DNA of 64,000 nucleotides from Nephrocerus scutellatus (Eukaryota; Arthropoda; Insecta; Diptera; Pipunculidae), in the NCBI GenBank assembly GCA_947095585.1, contig OX352761.1:134446277-134510276 (forward strand), given 5' to 3'. Positions 60,501 to 64,000 of this stretch are shown here, in pieces (position 1 is the stretch's first letter; every line of letters begins with the position of its first letter). A program made the translations under genes and the position numbers. The notes below the pieces were generated by a model, which saw nothing but the letters and a program-made list of their open reading frames with translations, had not been told where the DNA came from and searched no databases.

Positions 60501-62485
60501 AGGACTGCAGTTCTCTCCAATATCCAAGCAGTAGTGCTTGTGATGTGAAACGGTCGATGTTACATCTGGGGAGAACTTCAGAGTTATGTATCCAACATAT
60601 GCATACTTCGCACCCTCAACAAACATAACTGTTGACCCAGCTTCTCGTTCCAGAATCACAGACTCTGCCACGTTGCCGGCTGCCGCCCCAATTAAGGTCA
60701 CATCGGAATCAATAAACAAATACTCGCCTTTATAATGACCGGCATGCAGAAATATTAAACTTCCTAAATTTTCTGGGAAATTATTGCCGTCATCGTAAAT
60801 GTTTGCATTATTCCCACCGGCTATAGAAATCATATTTGCATTGATATTACCAGGTACAGGTGGCGCCACAACGTTAGCAGCACTACTGCTGGCTGTACCA
60901 TTCGCGAGCTTGTCTTCGGGATAATCTAGAGCAGCTTGTATGGTATTAAAGTAAACAATATTTCTGCCCGCATGCTTTTTGTCTTTGTAGCCAGGTCTGA
61001 CATGAATGCCTCTATACAATTGTCGAAAACTTTCCTTCCATGGATTAACATATTCTGAATCGTCTGGCTTCTCGAAAATATATTTGCAAGTTTCCGGATT
61101 GAAAAGAGGCAAGTCATACTCATACAGTGATTGATACAGACGCTTCCACAATTCAGTGTCATTGGCGATTGTGTTAAATCGCTTGCACACTAATGCAAGC
61201 CTGCATAAATCCTGTTCCAATAAGTATGAAAATATTGCCAACAAGACTTCATCTGGCATTTCATATTGCAAGTATTGGGCAGCTGTGGGACCACTGGTCG
61301 TGTCACTGGTATGAGCATAATATCGTCTGGTTCTTTTACGTGCTGGAAGCATAAAGTTATTTTCTTCGCAATGAGCTGCAGACGTTGACAAGGTATTGTC
61401 GTTGATACTATCGCTGGTATGCTGTTGGCTGTTTGCACTATGATGGGCACATGTGTTATTTAAAACTGGTATTGTTGCATTTGTGGATGGAACAACTGCA
61501 ATGGCAGTAGTTGTGGCAGTTGTCGATGGGGTACCTAGAGCAGAGCTGCCCGATGAGCTAGAGCTAGGACTAGCACTCGCAATGCACCACTGCTCGTGGT
61601 TGAGTGGCAATTTACGACGCAAATCATATGGAGATTGATGGCAACAGCCAATCGAAGAGTTATGTGTAGATGAATTGGCTGTCATTGTGTTTCCAGATGA
61701 GCCACATGCTAAAATGCCTCCCGATGACAGCGTTCCCTGGCTGTTTATATTATTGCTAGTGTTATTACTAATTGAATTTGTGCTACCTATTGAGGTTGAG
61801 AGACACGAAATATTAATATTAATTATTATATTAAGGGAGGCTTTCGTTTACTATACCGGTGAAGTTAATAGAAACGACTGCAACGGATTCCGTGGAATGT
61901 GTTGATATTCCAGACTGGTTATTATTTGAGACACATCCAATGTTGCTTACTATTAACGGGTTTATCGTGGATGAGGAAGCAAATGATGATGAAGCTTGCG
62001 AAGACGATGGAAATGCGGACGAAGCTGGTGTCGAAGAAATTGACGATGATGAGAGTGCAGATGCAGACGAGGATGATGAAGACGAAGACGGCGATGATGA
62101 TGAGGATGATGATGATGAGGATGATGAGGATGAAGACGATGATGAAGATGATGACGATGATGATGATGATGGTTGTGTAGATCCATTAGAATTAACTGGA
62201 TTGGAAGCTCTAGGAGGACTTATTGTGTTTGATGAATTTGTTACTCCCGTTGCTGCTCCTACACTAGGTCCTCCAACAGAGGGTGAAGCTCCAATTGTTG
62301 GTAAATTTTGCAGCAAAGGCTCAAGTATATTAGCTAAGAAATTATGTTAAACAATGCCAATTTAACTTCTTCAAATAAAAAGATTAATTACCTGATGCTC
62401 TAGACGGCAATGCTATCCGGTTTGCACCTTTCCGACGAGAACGCCTCACATACGATCTGGATGATGTAAATGAGGCACTCGGCAT
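51544..62485 (-). CDS. FBXO11: F-box only protein 11 (SCF substrate receptor)
   Basis: Seven coding exons: 62485-62392, 62333-61857, 61786-60219, 60158-59978, 59912-59572, 52481-51748 and 51673-51544; 1174 residues with all phases consistent. The protein is a substrate receptor of the SKP1-CUL1-F-box ubiquitin ligase. Residues about 45-190 include a long polyserine tract. The F-box lies at about 366-412 ([40 protein letters not shown]). From about 540 to 1060 run right-handed parallel beta-helix repeats of the type G..V....NP...RN.I..G, which bind substrate. A C-terminal UBR-type zinc finger follows ([28 protein letters not shown]). The fourth intron appears to use a GC donor. The fifth intron is 7.1 kb and filled with transposons; the others are 60-75 bp. 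In Drosophila this gene and the KCTD3-like gene are, as I recall, neighbours. Confidence 0.96.
52729..53020 (-). mobile_element. tRNA-derived SINE, copy C, with 15-bp target duplication
   Basis: Full-length 292-bp copy in the FBXO11 intron. CTTACAATGGAAATA occurs at 52714-52728 and again at 53021-53035, fixing both ends. The minus-strand head is GGGCGCCGTGGCTCAGTGG and the tail is GTCGCGCCGAATATTAAATT. The B-box complement GGGATTTGAACCACG is one change from consensus. Confidence 0.93.
53340..53665. repeat. Dispersed repeat family H, copy 3
   Basis: Two subunits with ACACATGTGTACAAAATTTA and TACATGTGTGCAAAATTTC cores, the CCCCGAACCCGAGGTCCGAG segment, AGTGGGTTAAAAATTTATCA, a CCAGCCAGC run and AATATAGAGAATTTAAAAAA. 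The best-preserved copy of the 3' half. Confidence 0.75.
53670..54200. other. Intronic repeats
   Basis: Contains short CAGCRCA repeats (53875-53945) and a segment ending CAACCTTTTTATAATATTAGTATAGAT (54111-54137), which looks like the terminal part of another dispersed element. Confidence 0.4.
54240..56395 (+). mobile_element. CR1/Jockey-like LINE (endonuclease plus RT), frameshifted
   Basis: In order: an endonuclease remnant (54250-54560, with a frameshifted [11 protein letters not shown] motif and [10 protein letters not shown]), the RT domain 55104-55712 ([68 protein letters not shown]), and a C-terminal region to 56240 ([29 protein letters not shown]). FADD is intact, but a short deletion after VWHQALLS and frameshifts at several places kill the copy. 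It lies in the FBXO11 intron in antisense orientation to the gene. Confidence 0.88.
56396..59050 (+). mobile_element. jockey-like LINE, deleted and interrupted
   Basis: Endonuclease end near 56520-56560 ([20 protein letters not shown]), linker with a 114-bp tandem duplication (56867 and 56981), RT N-terminal block (57390-57480, [19 protein letters not shown]), then a jump to [21 protein letters not shown] and [12 protein letters not shown] palm remnants (57520-57640), and the C-terminal [16 protein letters not shown] block near 58000. The frame is interrupted at 58224-58865 by a second LINE and then resumes to a stop near 58893. Confidence 0.82.
58224..58865 (+). mobile_element. 5'-truncated I/R1-like LINE nested in the jockey-like element
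   Basis: Encodes an RNase H end ([20 protein letters not shown] across a frameshift) and a [19 protein letters not shown] zinc-knuckle region, ending in TAACCTAACCTAAC. ACACCAACGAA at 58213-58223 is repeated at 58866-58876, an 11-bp target duplication that lies within the jockey-like coding sequence. Confidence 0.88.
59160..59365. repeat. Dispersed repeat family H, copy 4
   Basis: The 3' half of the family: TTTATTAGAAAGTGTTGTCA, ACACATGCGTGCAAAGTTTG, GGAGTGGGTTAAAAATTAAT, CCAGCCAGCCAGC and AATATAGAGAACTTAAAAAA. Confidence 0.7.
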
Positions 62486-62489
62486 TTTC

Positions 62490-64000
62490 AATGTGTGTCG
62501 TAGTGTCCTTTACGATCGTTGGTGTTTGAAACTTTTTTCTATCCACTAATTAGTTTGCACTACAAGCCAATTCAATTGTACCAGTTTTCGTCAAAATTAT
62601 TTCACATCCAACTGCAATAGTGGCTGATCCATGCGACTTTTGAGTAAAATCGTCAAAGACAAAACGAAAACACCAGCCACTATGCAGGAGACCTAGCAGG
62701 TGGACCAACAAAAGTAAACTTAGCAGACAATGAGATTTCACTTTATTCAATCAATTCAGAAAAATATAACTATGCTTAATAGTGCTAGAGTTAAACATTG
62801 ACAGGGAGATGGTGGAATATATGCTTTATATAAAATATACCATGAAATCCCTCTAAACAAAGACCCCAAAACTGGTTTTGGTTACAGTCCGAAGGAACGC
62901 CATTTTCATTTTCCCCGATACACACACTGTAAAAAACAATTTTTATTTCTTCGGCATTGAACAAATCCAATCAATTTTCCGCGTATATTTATATCAAAAC
63001 GTTAAAAGAGCACATTACTAGTAATAATATTGAACTCATGAGTTGCTGTTTCTGTTTAACTCATTGCAGTCGAAAGTAGAAAACACACACATTGGCAATC
63101 TCCAGTATGCAGCCAGCCACACGAAATTTATAATTTATGTTATAATCACATAATAGGCACTCAATTTCGATTAAAATATACAATACGATTAACTATTTAA
63201 TGAAATTCAAAACAACTCAACAATTAGAATATGAAAAACTAGTTTATTTTTTTAAAAATTGCATAATTTACTCCGTACTGAAAATAACTTTACGCATTGA
63301 AAACGACACGACTCCCATATATAACTGCACAAAGCTGAAACAAGGAATACTAATCTGAATCTGAATCCCATTTAATAGAAAAGAACGGGTTCCTTTAAAA
63401 AGCTCTTTTTCATTTTTAACAAAAGCGTTGTTAAGAAAGAGACAGTTATAGTCTATATTTACTTTCCTTATTTTACTGCTGGTTAAAATTTTAGCTCGGC
63501 TTACGCGGTATACACAATGGATACATTTTTTGTTTCAACCCGAGCGAGTAAGTTTACCCTGAGAACACCGAGTAAATGTTACTGTTGTAGAAATTTCTTT
63601 GTCTTTACTTGCTCGTATTAATTAAAAAAACAGACTCGAGTAAAACAACAAAAAATCCTTTTGACATTTGAGAAACCAATTTAAATTCATGTAAAAAAAA
63701 ACTTAAATCTGTGTGTGTTTGATTTATTTAAACAAATTGCTATTTTCCACGTTAGGGTCAAAGTGGAATATTACACAGATGTGAAACTGTTGCTAATTGG
63801 TGATAATTGTCATTAATCAAACTTATAAGGCTCATTGTTTGATCATGAGTCCAATGGAAAGTTAAAATATAAAAATGATTAGTAAAATATGACGGAGAAA
63901 AATATTTTAAAATATAAATAATGTATTTTATTTTATAAATTTTTTATGTGTGTATTTTTTATAATTAAACTTACTATTTGTTTTACGAAAATTATCCATT
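62490..64000. other. Upstream of FBXO11, no gene
   Basis: The part next to 62485 is presumably FBXO11 5' UTR and promoter; no clear TATA box is visible. A block at 63490-63640 resembles 40725-41190. The rest is AT-rich. Confidence 0.45.

Noticed and set aside
61859..62350. 163-codon acidic plus-strand ORF
   Set aside because: It is the antisense of the FBXO11 polyserine exon; GATGAT repeats read as Asp/Glu.
1..64000. CRISPR arrays, bacterial operons, ribosome-binding sites, rRNA or true tRNA genes
   Set aside because: None seen; the window is eukaryotic nuclear DNA, and the only tRNA-like boxes belong to SINEs.

Overview
The window is nuclear DNA of a higher (cyclorrhaphan) fly. It is AT-rich, has short 60-90 bp introns with GT-AG ends, and carries genes recognisable as dipteran: neuropeptide F, hemomucin, a KCTD3/SHKBP1-type BTB-WD40 protein and the F-box protein FBXO11. 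As I recall, the Drosophila melanogaster counterparts of NPF, hemomucin, FBXO11 (CG9461) and KCTD3-like (CG9467) all lie on 3R, which would make this a piece of Muller element E. I cannot place the species further from sequence alone.

Layout. 0-10.6 kb holds no host gene I can support: a degraded RTE-type retrotransposon (minus strand), G/T-rich minisatellites, a SINE copy and unclassified repeats. 10.65-11.63 kb is a complete neuropeptide F gene (plus), with TATA box, noncoding first exon, three coding exons and poly(A) signal. 13.38-16.70 kb is a 10-exon SV2-like major facilitator gene (minus). A Tc1 relic lies in one of its introns, a SINE in another, and a 100-bp-period tandem duplication sits just upstream. 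17.3-18.9 kb is a second, internally deleted RTE copy. 19.75-23.23 kb is a nine-exon gene (minus) for a 925-residue single-pass membrane protein whose tail carries 23 YxxI/L/V motifs; it is the most interesting gene here. 24-25.4 kb is repeat plus a fossil retrotransposon ORF. 25.94-26.94 kb is a 300-residue WD40-like gene (plus). 29.13-31.18 kb is hemomucin (plus). 32.06-34.09 kb is a piggyBac element bounded by TTAA, with its catalytic core deleted. 34.1-36.2 kb is a nest of MITEs and a 5'-truncated I-like retrotransposon with a 12-bp target duplication. 36.58-40.36 kb is the KCTD3-like gene (minus). 40.4-51.5 kb is intergenic with several inverted-repeat elements, a tRNA-derived SINE and a dead LINE. 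51.54-62.49 kb is FBXO11 (minus, seven coding exons, 1174 residues); its 7.1-kb intron holds a SINE with a 15-bp target duplication, a CR1/Jockey-like LINE, and a jockey-like LINE itself interrupted by an I-like LINE.

The genes do not form a pathway. NPF is secreted and signals through a GPCR, the MFS and hemomucin proteins are membrane proteins, the tyrosine-rich protein looks like a signalling scaffold, KCTD3-like is a BTB adaptor and FBXO11 is an SCF substrate receptor. All exon models are manual splice-frame reconstructions: every junction was checked for reading-frame phase, but no transcript or database evidence was available.
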